Assembly: GCA_910575795.1 (NCBI GenBank)
Contig: CAJTGE010000002.1
Span: 157,802 to 221,801, forward strand
Length of the DNA stretch: 64,000 nucleotides
Source: Clostridiaceae bacterium
GTDB lineage: Bacteria; Bacillota; Clostridia; Lachnospirales; Lachnospiraceae
Reading direction: 5' to 3'
The stretch's first letter is position 1; every line of letters starts with the position of its first letter. This document shows, in pieces, positions 24,321-33,028 of the stretch. The translations under genes were made by a program, and so were the position numbers. Below the pieces are notes generated by a model. It did not search any database and was not told the origin of the DNA. It saw only the letters and a list, made by a program, of their open reading frames with translations.

Positions 24321-26231
24321 CTATAATCCGCCGGCCCGGATACTTTCCTCTTTATCAGGAAGCTCCCTTAAAATCTCCCATGTCCCGCGCCCTCCCCGAC
24401 CGTTAAACCGGATGTATCCCCCGGTTGTCAATTCCTTCATACGATTCCTCACCATATATGCGGATCGCCCCATCTGCTCTGCCAGTTTTCCCGCAGTCAT
24501 GGAAGGCGCGTTTCTCAGCAATTCCATGATTCTTCTGCGGTCTAAATATCGTCCTCTCACAGTTTCCGGGGCAAAAGGATAATTAAACCACAGGGTAAAA
24601 TCTCCGGGCATCCATTCCCCCGTATATCCTGTAAGTTCTCCGGCATCCGTGGAAAGTTTCTTCATCCTCAGGGGGTCAAAGCATAGTTCAAGCTGCCATT
24701 CATGGACGCGGATCTCACGGATGTCCTCAAGCATTGCGGCGGCGGCCGCTTTCTCGAATCCCCCGTTTTCCAGCCGGTTCTGAATCGCTTCTATCCTGTG
24801 TTCCGGGCTGCGGCTTTGCCATTCAAGCTGCTTTAAGTTATCTTTCTGCGCCTGAAGCCCGGCGAGCTCCTTTTCTAATGCGCCATTCTTTTTCCGGTAA
24901 TCCCTGTCGGAGATCACACCGTTCAGAAGCTTTGTCAGAAGAACATCCTTCTGCGCCTCCAGGCGTTTTTCTTCTTTTTTAACTTTCCCGTATGCCTGCC
25001 GGGCAGGTATACCGCCAAGTATGTCCCTGAGAATCCGCACAGTGTGTCCCGCAATCCGCTCTTTGTCCAGTCCTTTGACAGCACAGTAACCGCTGCTTAT
25101 CTGCCTCAGCAAATCCAATACTGTGTTTTCATTTAAGTGAATGTTGTCACATCCACTGGTAAAGCCCGGGGCCTCTTTTCGGATTTCGGCGCATCCGGCC
25201 GCATCGCTTCTTCCTTTTTCAAGATACGTGCTGCATTTCCATTCGATCACCGGATGCTCTCTGTCTGCATAACGATGTCTCCATGTGCGGTAATAGGGTT
25301 TCCCGCACTGGCAGCAGACGATTTTCCCGGACAAGGCATATTGGCCTGTGCGGCCGTCCTTTTGAAAAATTTCATGACGATGAAAATATGCCGCCCGATC
25401 CGTCATGGCCTGGTTTGCCTGTGACCATAAATCCTCGTCTACAATGGCAGGCGCGGCCTTATTCATGTAAATCCATTGTTCTTTTGGGATCTTCACTGTT
25501 TTTTTCGTCTCAAAATCATAGTGACGCCGGTTCATAATCATGGTTCCTTTGTACAGGGGATTGCGGATGATCCTTGCCACACAGGCGGCTGTCAGGGGAT
25601 TTCCGGTTCTTTTTACATACCCCTGCTCTAAAAACATGCTGGAAATGGCGCGGCTTCCATATCCGGCGGCGCTGTATGCATATATTTTGCGGATGATCGC
25701 CGCCTCCTCTTCGATTACCTCCACAGAACCGTCCGCCCGCTTGAGAAAGCCAAATGTCCTGGAAGTCAGCATGGCCTTTCCGCCGTTTTTCTGGCGGCTG
25801 CGGTGGGCGTTGTTTATTTTCTTACTCAGTTCCCGGCTGTACTCTTCTGCCAAAATTGCTTTGATTCCGGTAATCAGGGCGTCATCTGTTGTATAAAATT
25901 TCTGCTCTATGTACATGAACAGACGTTTTTCATGGCTCAACATCCGGTCAAGAAAGAGATACCAGTCTTTTACATTGCGCATTAAGCGATCCTGGCTTTT
26001 GATGACAATGATATCAAATTTATCAGACAGCAGATCCTCAAACAGCCGGTTATATTCGTCCCGTCCTCTTGTTGTTGTGCCGCTTTTGAGTTCCACATAC
26101 CGGTCAGACAACACCCACCCCTGCTCTCTGACACAGTTCTCGCTTTCCGCAACCTGCTTGCGCAGCGCGTCGGTCTGGCTTTCTTCTTCTGTGCTGCAGC
26201 GGCAATAGATGACAGCGCGGGGCAATGCCAA
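24321..26231 (-). CDS. Large serine recombinase (site-specific integrase)
   Basis: A 636-aa recombinase. The N-terminal resolvase domain has VIYCRCSTEEE with catalytic Ser13 and the later SQDRLMRNVKDWYLFLD. The recombinase domain (about 150-270) includes ISSMFLEQGYVKRTGNPLT, then a zinc ribbon (CCQCGKPYY...KCSTY...C) and a long coiled coil near 410-480. Unusually, the C-terminus adds a winged-helix-like segment, RRRIMELLRNAPSMTAGKLAEQ...TTGGYIRFNG. The start is TTG at 26231, adjacent to the stop of the 54-aa ORF, with AAGGAGGGAG upstream. It probably moved this element into the permease gene. Confidence 0.92.
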   Translation of the reverse strand: MALPRAVIYCRCSTEEESQTDALRKQVAESENCVREQGWVLSDRYVELKSGTTTRGRDEYNRLFEDLLSDKFDIIVIKSQDRLMRNVKDWYLFLDRMLSHEKRLFMYIEQKFYTTDDALITGIKAILAEEYSRELSKKINNAHRSRQKNGGKAMLTSRTFGFLKRADGSVEVIEEEAAIIRKIYAYSAAGYGSRAISSMFLEQGYVKRTGNPLTAACVARIIRNPLYKGTMIMNRRHYDFETKKTVKIPKEQWIYMNKAAPAIVDEDLWSQANQAMTDRAAYFHRHEIFQKDGRTGQYALSGKIVCCQCGKPYYRTWRHRYADREHPVIEWKCSTYLEKGRSDAAGCAEIRKEAPGFTSGCDNIHLNENTVLDLLRQISSGYCAVKGLDKERIAGHTVRILRDILGGIPARQAYGKVKKEEKRLEAQKDVLLTKLLNGVISDRDYRKKNGALEKELAGLQAQKDNLKQLEWQSRSPEHRIEAIQNRLENGGFEKAAAAAMLEDIREIRVHEWQLELCFDPLRMKKLSTDAGELTGYTGEWMPGDFTLWFNYPFAPETVRGRYLDRRRIMELLRNAPSMTAGKLAEQMGRSAYMVRNRMKELTTGGYIRFNGRGGRGTWEILRELPDKEESIRAGGL

Positions 26232-26396
26232 TCAATCTCCCTCCTTTAAAAGCGCAAGGAAGCGGACCTGCTCTTCGGGCGTTATCCATTTTTCGCTGGC
26301 AAGCAGCCGGGCAATCTGGCTTAAGACGGCTTTTTCATCCCGGGTGAATATTATATGGGATGTTTCTTTTTCCGGTTTGATGCGTATATGATCCAT
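26232..26396 (-). CDS. 54-aa ORF directly upstream of the recombinase
   Basis: The minus strand reads MDHIRIKPEKETSHIIFTRD...SEKWITPEEQVRFLALLKEGD-stop. Its TGA touches the TTG start of the recombinase and its last codons contain the recombinase ribosome binding site, so the two are coupled. The protein is charged and mostly helical. Family not recognised. Position and size suggest an accessory factor such as a recombination directionality factor or regulator, which is inference only. Confidence 0.65.
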   Translation of the reverse strand: MDHIRIKPEKETSHIIFTRDEKAVLSQIARLLASEKWITPEEQVRFLALLKEGD

Positions 26397-26542
26397 GCTC
26401 TGCGAACCCGTTTTTTATAAGAATATGGGCGGCGGCCTGTCTGCTTGCGCGATTTTTTATTTTCTTTTTCATCCTCCTAATTTTTGTTATTCTATCAAAG
26501 TTTGGGAAATTAAGCCGATATATCTTAATAAGAACACGTTTT

Positions 26543-26709
26543 CCAGTACAGCATTGCTTTAGTTTACGAGTAAAAAACGCCTGATATTTGTGTCATCTGT
26601 GCGTCTGCGAAGGGACGGCGTAGTGGGGTTTACGGCCAGCTTCTCAGGCGTACAGAGGGCGTGGATAGCGAGTGCTGTTTGCCCGCAAACTAATGCAATG
26701 CTGTACTGG
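26543..26709. repeat. 167-bp palindrome just upstream of the cargo gene
   Basis: Arms 26543-26568 and 26684-26709 are inverted over 26 bases with three mismatches; inside, ACGCCTGA and TCAGGCGT form a second pair. It ends 20 bases before the cargo ATG, so it occupies the likely promoter/leader. The rest of 26397-26729 shows no gene. Confidence 0.75.
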
Positions 26710-26729
26710 CACAGGGAAGGAAAAAAGGT

Positions 26730-28250
26730 ATGTCAAAGATAAAAGCGGACCGTACAGCTTCGGATGTATCTGCCAGAGCGGATAAAGAATTTCTGCTTGC
26801 CAGGCAGCAGGCGGAAATAAAGAGCGGTGAGGCGCTGCTTCGGGAGATTTCCCGCACAGAGATGGAACAGCATGATAAAGCGCAGTCATCCGATAAAGAT
26901 GAAGATCAGGAGGATCCGAAGGACACGGCCGAGATTTCCGAAGCGCGCAGGTGGACGCCCCCGGACGGGGCAGATTTTGTGCGCGGGGTTCTCCGGTGGA
27001 TACTGGAGATGGAGGAAGCCTGGGATATTCTCCTGGGATGGAAGCCGGATCCCGGCCTTGATCTTCCGGCGCAGCTTCAGCAACTGTCAAAACTGTATCT
27101 CACGCTTCTGGAAGCCGCTTTAAAATATGCGGAAGGGGAAAATCTGACAGAGCAGTTGGAACGTCTCGACGGCATGATGGCTCAGAAATTGGATTTGGTG
27201 ATGGAGATAAAGCTTAGGCAGCTCATTTCCCTTTTAGAAAATACCGGGCAGGCGGGAACCCTGGACAGCGTCCGCTCCGGCCTTTACAGGCAGACCGCCG
27301 GACGGACGCTGTCCCCGCAGGCGGCGCACACGCTGTTTGTTCAGGGAAGGCAGTCGGGCGGAAGAAACGCCGGGCGTTCTGGCGCGGCCGCCTCTTTTCG
27401 CGGGGAAGGCATGGTTTACCAGTCGTCCGGGAAAGTAAATACCCGGTTTCAGCAGACGTATCGTACACAGCAAAATTCGTGGAAAGAGCAGATCCGGCAG
27501 AGAAATGAAACCATCAGCAATGCCAGGAACGGTATTGCTGAAAACACTCTTCAACGGGGCGGATGCTCTTTTTGCTCCGGCAGAGAGCTGGAGAGGGCAA
27601 ACCGGTTTGCCGAACATATAGATTTAAACGGTAATCTGCTCAAAAATCCCGGCATCAGCGCCAGAAACGAAGAGGTAACGGGACTGCTGGCCGCGGTGAT
27701 GTCCATCAAGGGACAGGTTTACGCCGCGAAAAGCCGGGAGAGCGCGTCGATTGGCTTTCCCCTTCAGCGCGCCATTGAAAAAATCATAGATCCGTACCTG
27801 AACCGGAAGGGGGCCTTGAACGTATATTACCACATCTTAACCGCGTACAGGCAGACACAGGATCCGCAGAAGGCCATTGAGGACGGGCGGGAGTATGCCT
27901 TCCGGCGGTTTCAGGAAAAACAGAAGGATCCCGCAAACCAGAGCTCCCCTCACTATTCCAGGGAGTCCGGTTTTTTCCGGACCCTGTTGAAGGGCTTAAG
28001 CCCGGAACGGGAGCTGGCCGCGGGGATGGCTATTCTGCAAAAGGACTGGCAAAATTTTCTGTTCGTCATCGGAAACAGACCGGGCGCTTCTTATTTACCG
28101 GGAATGGAAATCCGCAGTCCCTGGGGCGTCCTGGCCGATACGGCGGCATATCGGCCAGGCGGCGGCGGAAAGGCCGGGAAGCTCTTACTGGGAGCTGCTG
28201 TGCTCGTCCTTATGGCCGTTCTGGCTGTCATAGGTTTTAGGTTTATGTGA
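26730..28250 (+). CDS. Element cargo: 506-aa protein with C-terminal membrane segment, unknown
   Basis: I do not recognise a family. The N-terminal ~75 residues are highly charged (a run of SSDKDEDQEDPKD). Residues about 85-205 look like a helical bundle; 205-265 is Gly/Arg/Gln-rich and likely flexible. A CSFC pair lies at 279-282 followed by GRELERANRFAEHID; 290-460 is again helical (LLAAVMSIKGQVYAA, NVYYHILTAYRQT). A Gly-rich hinge leads to one membrane helix at about 483-504, with three residues after it: a tail-anchored layout, bulk in the cytoplasm. It is the only intact non-recombinase gene of the element and faces away from the recombinase. Ribosome site AAGGAAAAAAGG. Confidence 0.8.
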   Translation: MSKIKADRTASDVSARADKEFLLARQQAEIKSGEALLREISRTEMEQHDKAQSSDKDEDQEDPKDTAEISEARRWTPPDGADFVRGVLRWILEMEEAWDILLGWKPDPGLDLPAQLQQLSKLYLTLLEAALKYAEGENLTEQLERLDGMMAQKLDLVMEIKLRQLISLLENTGQAGTLDSVRSGLYRQTAGRTLSPQAAHTLFVQGRQSGGRNAGRSGAAASFRGEGMVYQSSGKVNTRFQQTYRTQQNSWKEQIRQRNETISNARNGIAENTLQRGGCSFCSGRELERANRFAEHIDLNGNLLKNPGISARNEEVTGLLAAVMSIKGQVYAAKSRESASIGFPLQRAIEKIIDPYLNRKGALNVYYHILTAYRQTQDPQKAIEDGREYAFRRFQEKQKDPANQSSPHYSRESGFFRTLLKGLSPERELAAGMAILQKDWQNFLFVIGNRPGASYLPGMEIRSPWGVLADTAAYRPGGGGKAGKLLLGAAVLVLMAVLAVIGFRFM

Positions 28251-28260
28251 GTAGCTGTCA

Positions 28261-28320
28261 GGAAATAACCTGTAATATGGCCTGTCCTTTCCGCGGCAGC
28301 ATGGTTTACAGGTTCTTTCC
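28261..28320. repeat. Inverted repeat near the right end of the element
   Basis: GGAAATAACCTGTAA (28261-28275) faces TTACAGGTTCTTTCC (28306-28320), one mismatch. It follows the cargo stop and lies about 60 bases inside the right attachment junction; terminator or recombination-related. Confidence 0.5.
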
Positions 28321-28380
28321 CAACAATTCCCGGGGATACTGAACACGGTTGTTTTTCCTATCAGAAGGCGCTCACAGCGA

Positions 28381-29075
28381 AATACCTGCGATCCGTAGAT
28401 GATCAGGTATCCCAGCCCGGAGCGGGCCGCCAGGAATTCTCCGATGATCACGCCCACCAGGCAGAGGCCGATGTTGACCTTCATGTTGCTGATGATGAGC
28501 GGGATCGAGCCGGGAAGCAGTACCTTAAAAAGCACGTCACGCCGTTTCCCGCCCAGTGAATAGATGAGCTTGATCTGTTCCGGATCTGTGCCGCAAAATC
28601 CGTTGTGCAGGGTCATGACCGCGCCGAATACGGCGACAGATACGGCTGCCACGATGATGGTTTTGACATTGTTGCCCAGCCAGACGATGAGGATAGGGGC
28701 CAGGGCCGATTTGGGCAGGCTGTTGAGCATGACCAGATACGGCTCCAGAATGTCGGAAAGCGTGCGGCTGGACCAGAGAAGGAGGGCCCCCGCGAGGCCC
28801 GCGGCGATGACCAGAAAAAAGCTCGCGAGCGTTTCCAGGATCGTCACGCCTGTGTGAAGGAAAATGCTCCCGTCCCTGGCCATGCTGATAAAGCAGAGGG
28901 CTGTGCGCGACGGCGAGCTGAATATAAAATCATTGATGAGTCCCAGTCTGGCCCCCAGCTCCCAGAGGGCCAGGAGCAGGGCGAGAAGCAGGATACGGCA
29001 GGCTGTGACCAGCCTGCGCCGCCTGTTCTGCCTGGCAACGTATTCCTGCTGGGCCAGGGTTTCATGTAATCCCAT
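28381..29075 (-). pseudogene. ABC transporter permease (SsuC/TauC type), 5' part, cut by the element
   Basis: The start at 29075 (GGAGGT upstream) overlaps the ATPase gene by 14 bases. The 232 native residues hold about five membrane helices and the BPD_transp_1 coupling segment (YSLGGKRRDVLFKVLLPGSIPLIISNM). The native sequence stops at GYLIIYGSQVF; beyond it the frame runs into the element and gives a false tail to about 28185. The missing C-terminus is at 23471-23566. The family imports sulfonates, nitrate, thiamine precursors or similar. The loss of the last helix probably inactivates the transporter unless the element excises. Confidence 0.85.
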
Positions 29076-29853
29076 GCGATACCTCCGTTGATTTATTCTG
29101 TAATATGGTCCATACTTCATTAAAGCAGGAAGAAAAGACGGGGTCATTGCGCCGCTTTAAAGGCGTCATGTCTGGATCCGGAAATGGAGTTTTAAGTATA
29201 GCCTTGATCCGGGCCGGCCTGTCTGACAGAATCATGATCCGATCCGCCACGCTGACGGCCTCTGACAGATCGTGCGTGATGAGGACAGCCGTTTTGTGCT
29301 GTTTGCGGATGATGGCGCTGATATCATCACAGACAGAGAGGCGGGTCTGGTAGTCCAGGGCGGAAAAAGGTTCATCCAAAAGAAGGATATCCGGTTCCAG
29401 GGCCAGTGTCCGGATCAGCGCTGCCCTCTGGCGCATGCCGCCCGAGAGCTCGGAGGGGCGCGCGTTCATAAAATGGGCCAGGCCATAGTCGGCCATCATC
29501 TCTTTCAGCCGTTTTTGATGGGCTTCGTCGTTTTTTTTGCGGATTTCCAGGCCGAGCGAGGCGTTGGCCAGGATGGTTCTCCATTCAAACAGGTGATCCC
29601 TCTGGAGCATGTAGCCGATCTCTTCGGCATGCCCTGTTTCCGGACGGCCGTCGATGCGGATTTCTCCGGAATCCGGAGGCAGGAGGCCGCAAAGGAGGGA
29701 GAGGAGCGTCGATTTGCCGCAGCCGGAAGGCCCGACGATGGCAAGAAATTCTCCTGTATTTACTGAAAAGGATATATTGTAAAGCGCCTGTGTCTCCCCT
29801 TCCATGGTGTGATAGGAATAACACAGGCCGGAAACCTCCAGTTTTGGTATCAT
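29062..29853 (-). CDS. ABC transporter ATP-binding protein (SsuB/TauB type)
   Basis: A 263-aa ATPase. Walker A is GPSGCGKST, Q-loop YMLQRD, signature LSGGMRQR, Walker B ILLLDEPFSALD, and H-loop ITHDLSEA. This fits the nitrate/sulfonate/taurine importer group. The start is ATG 29853 with GAGG upstream; a GTG at 29859 is possible. It is translated just ahead of the split permease. No substrate-binding protein gene is seen nearby, so the substrate cannot be named. Confidence 0.9.
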   Translation of the reverse strand: MIPKLEVSGLCYSYHTMEGETQALYNISFSVNTGEFLAIVGPSGCGKSTLLSLLCGLLPPDSGEIRIDGRPETGHAEEIGYMLQRDHLFEWRTILANASLGLEIRKKNDEAHQKRLKEMMADYGLAHFMNARPSELSGGMRQRAALIRTLALEPDILLLDEPFSALDYQTRLSVCDDISAIIRKQHKTAVLITHDLSEAVSVADRIMILSDRPARIKAILKTPFPDPDMTPLKRRNDPVFSSCFNEVWTILQNKSTEVSHGIT

Positions 29854-29942
29854 GTTCACCTCATAAAATAGGGGCTTTAGTTTAGGATATGCGTGATCGG
29901 CGGGCTGTGAATCGTATTTCAGAGGAATTGGAGGCGTTTTTT

Positions 29943-30178
29943 GTTACTGTTCACACACAATGTCAGTTAGGAACTGTTAAGAAATAACTTTTCAATAGTG
30001 CGCAGGATTTTTCTTCGAGAGTGCTGCTCAAAAATCAGGCGCATAGTGGGCTATGTAACTGATTTTTGAGCAGCACTATCGGAGAAAAAGACAAGCAATA
30101 TGAAAAGTTATTTCTTGACAGTTCCTTAGTTAAGTGAAATGTCCGCTTAACTAACTGACATTGTGTGTGAACAGTAAC
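29943..30178. repeat. Outer palindrome interrupted by a MITE-like copy
   Basis: GTTACTGTTCACACAC at the left is mirrored at the right end (30146-30178). Removing 29970-30125 plus one TTA leaves two arms that match over 33 bases around an 11-base loop. It shares its ends with the palindrome at 2241. No gene in 29854-30339. Confidence 0.85.
29970..30125 (+). mobile_element. MITE-like palindromic element, copy A (156 bp)
   Basis: Terminal inverted repeat GGAACTGT...ACAGTTCC, flanked by TTA on both sides (29967-29969, 30126-30128). Long hairpin with conserved middle: GGATTTTTCTTCGAGAG, then AAATCAGGCGCATAG at the tip. Same length and order as the copy at 52080. Confidence 0.85.
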
Positions 30179-30339
30179 CGTTTTTTAACCTCAGGTCTGA
30201 CCGAAATGATAACGGCTTGACCGGGGGGAAAAAAGGTGTGATAATAAGAGCAGAAACGCCGCATGGAGATCTGAATACCGGAATTCGGGCTGGAGATAGC
30301 AGCACTGGATGCCAAAGCGGCTGCGATGAAGGGGAACGT

Positions 30340-31112
30340 ATGGGCAGTTTTTCAGAAAATCATATTGACAGCTACGAGAGAAAAGCGCCGGTTTATCAGA
30401 TACATCGGCTGTGTCAGGAAGGGCGGATTGTATTTCCCTCTGTCCCTTTAGCGGGAAAGCAAAAAAGAACCGAGAGGATTTCTGAGACAGTGGAAGCGAT
30501 TCTTTTGGGAATCACATTGAAAAGTGGAGCTTTGCCAGAGAGCAGGGGATTCGCAACGGCTTGTACGGAGAGGAGGCGGAGCGGTTTCTGAGTCTTTTGG
30601 TATGGAATCTCAGAGGGACAGCCGATTTTTTAAGCCGGTGGAAATTGAACCGGCAATATATGATGCTCAGGATTCTCATGTGCCGGTTCGTATTTGAGGG
30701 GGTACTCCGGGGGATGCGGGAAAAACACACAGGACTCCAGTTTTTGCTTGAGCAGACGACGGAGTATACAGGGAGACAGAATACTTTCTCAAAGATGCAG
30801 CTTGTGTCTGACATCAGGGCCGCAACGGAAGAGCTCATGCGATGGGCAGGGGAGAGAGGCTTTGATTTGTCAGGGGAAAAGGGGAAGGAATGGCAGGCGA
30901 GGACGCTTGGGTATTTATACAATGTAATCTGGATGTGCAGGGAGAAAGGCTTTTTGGTACAGCGCGGGCTGGATCAGATTGCCGCGGATGAGCAGCTTTG
31001 GAACGAGATCAGCACAGATAAAGTGAGCTTTGCGAATATCCGAAGGCACGGCTGCGAGATAGAAAGGAGGTTGGGACAGGGTGCTGAACTGCATAAAAAT
31101 ACAGGGCTTTAA
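30340..31112 (+). pseudogene. Decayed DUF262-type gene
   Basis: The ATG at 30340 (GAAGGGGAACGT upstream) begins MGSFSENHIDSYERKAPVYQ and continues through SETVEAILLGI, the start of a DUF262 domain. Immediately after the LLGI motif the sequence jumps frame near 30510-30520 and continues EKWSFAREQGIRNGLYGEEA to the stop at 31112. The core with the expected DGQQR motif is missing, so an internal deletion with frameshift is likely. DUF262 proteins are ParB/Srx-like nucleases, as in the GmrSD system. It is followed by an AAA ATPase with a 32-base overlap. Confidence 0.65.
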
Positions 31113-32021
31113 ATGTTTTCGGGAGGCTGAGATTCATTTTTCCAATTTTACACTGCTTGCCGGGAAAAATTCCACAGGGAAGTCTACGGTTATACAGGCG
31201 TTGCTGGCCCTGTACCAGAACAGCGCGAGTTCACTGGCGGGCGCTTATATGAATATCGGGACCGTGAGCGAGGTGAGAAACTGGATCACGGGAAGCAGAA
31301 ACATTTTTTTGGAAGCCGCTTATGAGTATCAGGGGGAGGATTACCGGTATAGTAAGCTTTTTGGCATTGATGAGGCTGAGATGAGAAGGGAACGGGATTT
31401 CCGGAAGAGATGCATATACGCTATCTGACAGCCGATCGAATCGGTGTGGAAGATACGTACCGGAAATCAGTGGACGGCAGGGATCAGATTGGGATCCGGT
31501 GTGAATATGCATTTTTTTATCTGGCGGGGCATCAGGATGAGGAGATTACGGAAAAAAGCTTTATTTATGACGCCAGGACAAAGCTTACTCCGGGCGGCCA
31601 GGTAGATTACTGGCTGAACCGGATTCTGGGATATCGGGTGAGCGCTGAGGAGATCCCGGGGACAGAGTTGATACGGGTCGCTTACAGCAGCCGTGAGATT
31701 GGGAGAAATATTCGCCCCAAGAATGTAGGGACAGGCGTAAGCTATATTGCAGAGATAATTATTGCGGCATTTTCCTGTAAAAGAGGGGATATGCCGGTGA
31801 TTGAAAATCCGGAAATACATCTGCATCCCTCCGGCCAGAGCGAGCTGGTGGAATTTCTGGTATTTCTGGCCCACAAAGGATTGCAGGTGGTGATGGAAAC
31901 CCACAGCGATCATATATTTAACGGTCTGAGACGATGCGTGGGCCGCGATCGGACTGCGGGCGAAAACGTGAGAATCTACTTTTTCAGGCAGGATGAGATG
32001 TTTTGGATATCGCAAAGGTGA
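31081..32021 (+). pseudogene. Decayed AAA (RecF/SMC-like) ATPase, partner of the DUF262 gene
   Basis: Frame one starts GTG 31081: LNCIKIQGFKCFREAEIHF then Walker A AGKNSTGKST, a RecF-like start. It stops at 31428. A second frame from about 31410 continues HIRYLTADRIGVEDTY and holds the Walker B/signature part IENPEIHLHPSGQSELVEF and METHSDHIF. The break at about 31410 is a frameshift, probably with lost residues. The end (FWISQR) also looks truncated. Similar proteins carry DUF3696 and are found next to DUF262 genes in defence-type loci. Confidence 0.7.
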
Positions 32022-32140
32022 TCGTTTCCGGCTTCTGCGGATTGAGAGAGATCATAAAAGAAGTAATAAAGGATAGGCAGGCTGCGATTACCGGTCTGAC
32101 CGGAATCCTGATTTGACGGATTATGGAAGGAGAAAAACGA

Positions 32141-33004
32141 ATGCAAAAACAGACGTCTGTTACAAGAAACTATACAATTGCCCTGATGCAGATGGACACG
32201 CAGAATAATAAGGAGGAAAACCTTAACACAGCCTGCGCGTGGATTGACGAGGCGGCCGCCAACGGCGCGCGGCTGGTCTGCTTTCCGGAGGTGATGAACC
32301 TGATTGGGAAGAATGTGGGCGAGGGCGGCGGCCGCGAGCGGATTCCCGGATATACCACAGAAATCCTCTGCGCAAAGGCCAGGGAGCACGGGATCTATAT
32401 CCATGCCGGCAGCCTGACCGAGGAGACAGGGAAGAAGCGCTCAGCGAATACAAGCGTTCTGATCGGCCCTGACGGGGCAATCCTTGCTTCCTACCGAAAG
32501 CTTCATATGTTTGATATCACCCTGGCGGACGGCGCGTCTTTTTGCGAATCCGACAGGGTTTCTCCCGGGAATGAGGCGGTAACCGTTCAGACGGGGCTGG
32601 GGATATTTGGAATGTCCATCTGCTATGACGTGCGCTTTCCGGAGCTCTACCGGCTGATGGCGCTTAAAGGGGCGCAGGTGATCTTTGTCCCCGCGAGCTT
32701 TACCATGCCCACCGGAAAGGATCACTGGGAACCGCTTCTGAGAGCCAGGGCGATCGAGAATGGCTGCTATATCGTGGCCACAGGCCAGATCGGGACAAAG
32801 CCCGCCTATACGGCCTATGGCAACAGCCTGGTCGTGGATCCGTGGGGAACCGTGACGGCCAGGGCCAGCGATATGCCGGGCATCACGTATGCGAGGATCG
32901 ATTTGGATTTCCTTGACCGCATCAGAAAGCAGATCCCCTCGCTGGAAAACAGGAGGTCGGATCTGTATGAGGTGGTATGGAAAGGGAGTGCTGGCTCGAA
33001 ATAA
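32141..33004 (+). CDS. Carbon-nitrogen hydrolase (nitrilase superfamily)
   Basis: A 287-aa cytoplasmic amidase. The Glu-Lys-Cys triad can be read: PEVMN near residue 50, YRKLHMFD near 112, and SICYDVRFPELYR near 158, with the RARAIENGCYIVA block after. The pattern fits the Nit1/omega-amidase or deaminated-glutathione amidase branch. I chose ATG 32141, which follows GGAAGGAG; a longer frame starts at 32123. The gene precedes the radical SAM gene by 24 bases. Confidence 0.9.
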   Translation: MQKQTSVTRNYTIALMQMDTQNNKEENLNTACAWIDEAAANGARLVCFPEVMNLIGKNVGEGGGRERIPGYTTEILCAKAREHGIYIHAGSLTEETGKKRSANTSVLIGPDGAILASYRKLHMFDITLADGASFCESDRVSPGNEAVTVQTGLGIFGMSICYDVRFPELYRLMALKGAQVIFVPASFTMPTGKDHWEPLLRARAIENGCYIVATGQIGTKPAYTAYGNSLVVDPWGTVTARASDMPGITYARIDLDFLDRIRKQIPSLENRRSDLYEVVWKGSAGSK

Positions 33005-33028
33005 CTTCCCATCAGTCCGCGGCGGCTT

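Larger units (their letters stand above)
23567..28382. mobile_element. ~4.8 kb serine-recombinase element inserted in an ABC permease gene
   Basis: Left junction: host CCATTTTG, core AA, then element GAGGCG. Right junction: element ACAGCG-A, core AA, then host TACCTGCG. Removing the element and one core joins CCATTTTG-AA-TACCTGCG, which restores the permease frame on the minus strand. Contents from left: a decayed AAA/nuclease gene, the large serine recombinase, a coupled 54-aa ORF, a 167-bp palindrome and a 506-aa protein of unknown function. No conjugation or replication genes are seen, so it is an integrative but not self-transmissible unit. Confidence 0.85.

Noticed and set aside
28185..28380. 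Native C-terminus of the ABC permease
   Set aside because: The frame past 28381 is element sequence, with no membrane helix, and overlaps the cargo gene; the true end is at 23471.
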